From NCBI GenBank assembly GCA_029932545.1, contig JAOZPW010000233.1, forward strand, positions 1 to 6,233: a DNA stretch of 6,233 nucleotides, read 5' to 3'. The notes beneath the pieces were generated by a model. It was given only the letters and a program-made list of their open reading frames with translations, made no database searches and had not been told where the DNA came from. This document shows positions 5,403 through 6,233 of this stretch, one piece after another (the stretch's first letter is position 1; each line of letters starts with the position of its first letter). This stretch comes from Thermoanaerobaculales bacterium (lineage in GTDB: Bacteria > Acidobacteriota > Thermoanaerobaculia > Thermoanaerobaculales > Sulfomarinibacteraceae). Made by a program: the position numbers and the translations under genes.

Positions 5403-5467
5403 GGTCGTTTTTCGGAGGGGCGGTACCCTTCCTCGATCAAAAAAGCTGCCCCTCCGAAAATCGCACC
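5403..5467. other. Long imperfect inverted repeat B (18 bp)
   Basis: TTTTCGGAGGGGC (5409-5421) pairs perfectly with GCCCCTCCGAAAA (5448-5460). Past a T-T mismatch (5408/5461) the stem goes on with CG/CG and, around a bulged C (5464), GGT/ACC. The 26-nt loop contains GGTACC and a six-A run. The T and A runs lie inside the stem, not after it, so an intrinsic terminator is unlikely. Confidence 0.7.
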
Positions 5468-5659
5468 GAGCGGGGGCGAACCGCAGCCATCCAATCAACG
5501 ATGACCTCAAGGCGACCCCGAAGGCCGGGGCTGGAAAACAGGGGCAGGACGGGTGGTCAACGACCCATGCTAAGCTCGCCCACCAAAGAGAGGACCTGGT
5601 CAAATCCCGCAAGGACAGACCAAGGACCGCCACAAATTCGGAAGAATGAGGGCAAGACC

Positions 5660-6233
5660 ATGGAACAAAAAACCATTAGAGATTCGGCCTTCAACCGCTG
5701 GGGGGTTCTCGTTCTCGTCAGTTGCGTCATGTTCATGAACTACTACTTCTATGACGCCTTGTCGCCGCTGAAGGATCTGATGCAGTCGGAACTTGGCTTC
5801 ACCTCCGCGGACTATGGTTTTTTCACCTCCGCCTACTCGATCCCCAACGTTTTCCTCTTGATGGCGGTCATCGGCGGGATCATCTGCGACCGGATCGGAA
5901 TTCGAATTACGGGATTCGTCTTCTGCCTGCTGATGGTGGTGGGCGCCGCCGTTACGGCGTATGGCGCCAGCCCGACATTCCTGGGAGGGGGATTCGGGTT
6001 CGAATTCATGACCTCGTTCTTGCCGCGCTTCTCACCGGCCCTGAAGATGACTTCCCTGGGTTTCTTTATCTTCGGTCTCGGCGCAGAAACCAGCGTCGTG
6101 GTAATCTCCAAAATCATCGTAAAGTGGTTCAAGGGCTATCAGTTGGCCCTGGCCCTGGGGCTCAATCTCGCATTCGGACGATTGGGAGCGGCACTGGCCC
6201 TGATCCTCTCGCCCCGGCTGCTTCAACCGCATT
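5660..6233 (+). CDS. Major facilitator superfamily transporter, N-terminal part (cut by right edge)
   Basis: The first 191 codons are visible and the frame runs off the window. At least five membrane segments can be seen, at about 14-36, 53-75, 83-103, 131-150 and 160-184. GGIICDRIGIR at 72-82 is the MFS loop 2-3 signature (G-x4-D-R-x-G-x-R), with Asp77 and Arg78. After the fourth helix comes KWFKGYQLALALGLNLAFG (155-173), a stretch that recalls the MFSD1-like bacterial branch, often annotated loosely as nitrate/nitrite or sugar transporters. The substrate cannot be told. The loop between helices 3 and 4 (about 104-130) is unusually long, Gly- and Phe-rich, and should face the periplasm. The ATG at 5660 has GAGGG (5648-5652) seven bases upstream. 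The hairpin-rich stretch lies directly before it, and no clear promoter was found. Confidence 0.9.
   Translation, partial: MEQKTIRDSAFNRWGVLVLVSCVMFMNYYFYDALSPLKDLMQSELGFTSADYGFFTSAYSIPNVFLLMAVIGGIICDRIGIRITGFVFCLLMVVGAAVTAYGASPTFLGGGFGFEFMTSFLPRFSPALKMTSLGFFIFGLGAETSVVVISKIIVKWFKGYQLALALGLNLAFGRLGAALALILSPRLLQPH

Larger units (their letters stand above)
5053..5659. other. 607-bp stretch without a credible gene, rich in hairpins
   Basis: No frame here has convincing coding character. Several overlapping open frames on both strands run through it, as expected for GC-rich DNA with few stops, and none shows a recognisable domain. Instead the stretch holds six adjacent mini-hairpins (5062-5183) and two long imperfect stems (5276-5347 and 5403-5467). 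Smaller pairings include CCCCG/CGGGG at 5516-5530 and GGTC-AAC-GACC at 5555-5565. No signature of tRNA, tmRNA, RNase P RNA or an insertion sequence was found. It may be a structured non-coding RNA, a long 5' leader for the transporter gene, or a DNA repeat element. Confidence 0.6.

Noticed and set aside
5403..5467. Stem B as an intrinsic terminator
   Set aside because: The T and A runs are inside the stem; neither strand has a U-tract after the hairpin, and the 26-nt loop is long.
5151..5633. 160-aa open frame on the minus strand over the hairpin region
   Set aside because: It has no recognisable domain, is rich in Ser/Arg/Pro/Ala, overlaps open frames in several other phases, and its sequence is explained by the inverted repeats.
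5053..5659. RNase P RNA, tmRNA, a tRNA or a CRISPR array
   Set aside because: I looked for RNase P P4 signatures, tmRNA ends and a full cloverleaf on both strands and found none. GGTCAAATCCC at 5599-5609 resembles a T arm but has no partner arms. The hairpins are not identical direct repeats with spacers.

Overview
The window looks like chromosomal DNA of a moderately GC-rich Gram-negative (diderm) bacterium. The evidence is a Tol envelope system, a bacterial 16S rRNA 5' end, a tRNA-Phe with encoded CCA, and textbook sigma-70 promoters on the stable RNA genes. Neither the 50 visible bases of 16S nor the proteins fix the phylum. An Acidobacteriota-like or deltaproteobacterial-like lineage is only a guess.

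Left part (1-1260) is transcribed leftward. In transcription order it holds a sigma-70 promoter, tRNA-Phe(GAA), a strong hairpin terminator, purN (purine biosynthesis), a 360-bp rrn leader with two consensus promoters in tandem plus boxB/boxA-like antitermination signals, and the first ~47 nt of 16S rRNA running off the left edge.

Middle part (1343-5052) is transcribed rightward. tolQ, tolR and a TonB/TolA-like energy transducer are packed with 1-nt overlap and 0-nt spacing, and tolB follows with a 25-nt gap. TolQ and TolR form the proton channel in the inner membrane. The TonB/TolA-like protein carries the energy across the periplasm, and TolB is the periplasmic beta-propeller partner. Pal, the usual next gene, is absent. 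A 149-aa protein with an acidic/basic N-terminus and two four-cysteine clusters sits there instead, 65 nt after tolB.

Right part (5053-6233): a 607-bp stretch without a credible gene is full of designed-looking secondary structure. It has two consecutive units, each of three adjacent mini-hairpins plus a similar 16-nt tail, where stem sequences differ but pairing is kept. Two long imperfect stems follow. This is the least explained part of the window and a candidate structured RNA or DNA element. It is followed by the first 191 codons of a major facilitator superfamily transporter cut by the window edge.

Two unrelated genes, purN and tolQ, have the same layout: TACAAT, six bases, then the start codon, with no Shine-Dalgarno sequence. 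This suggests leaderless mRNAs.
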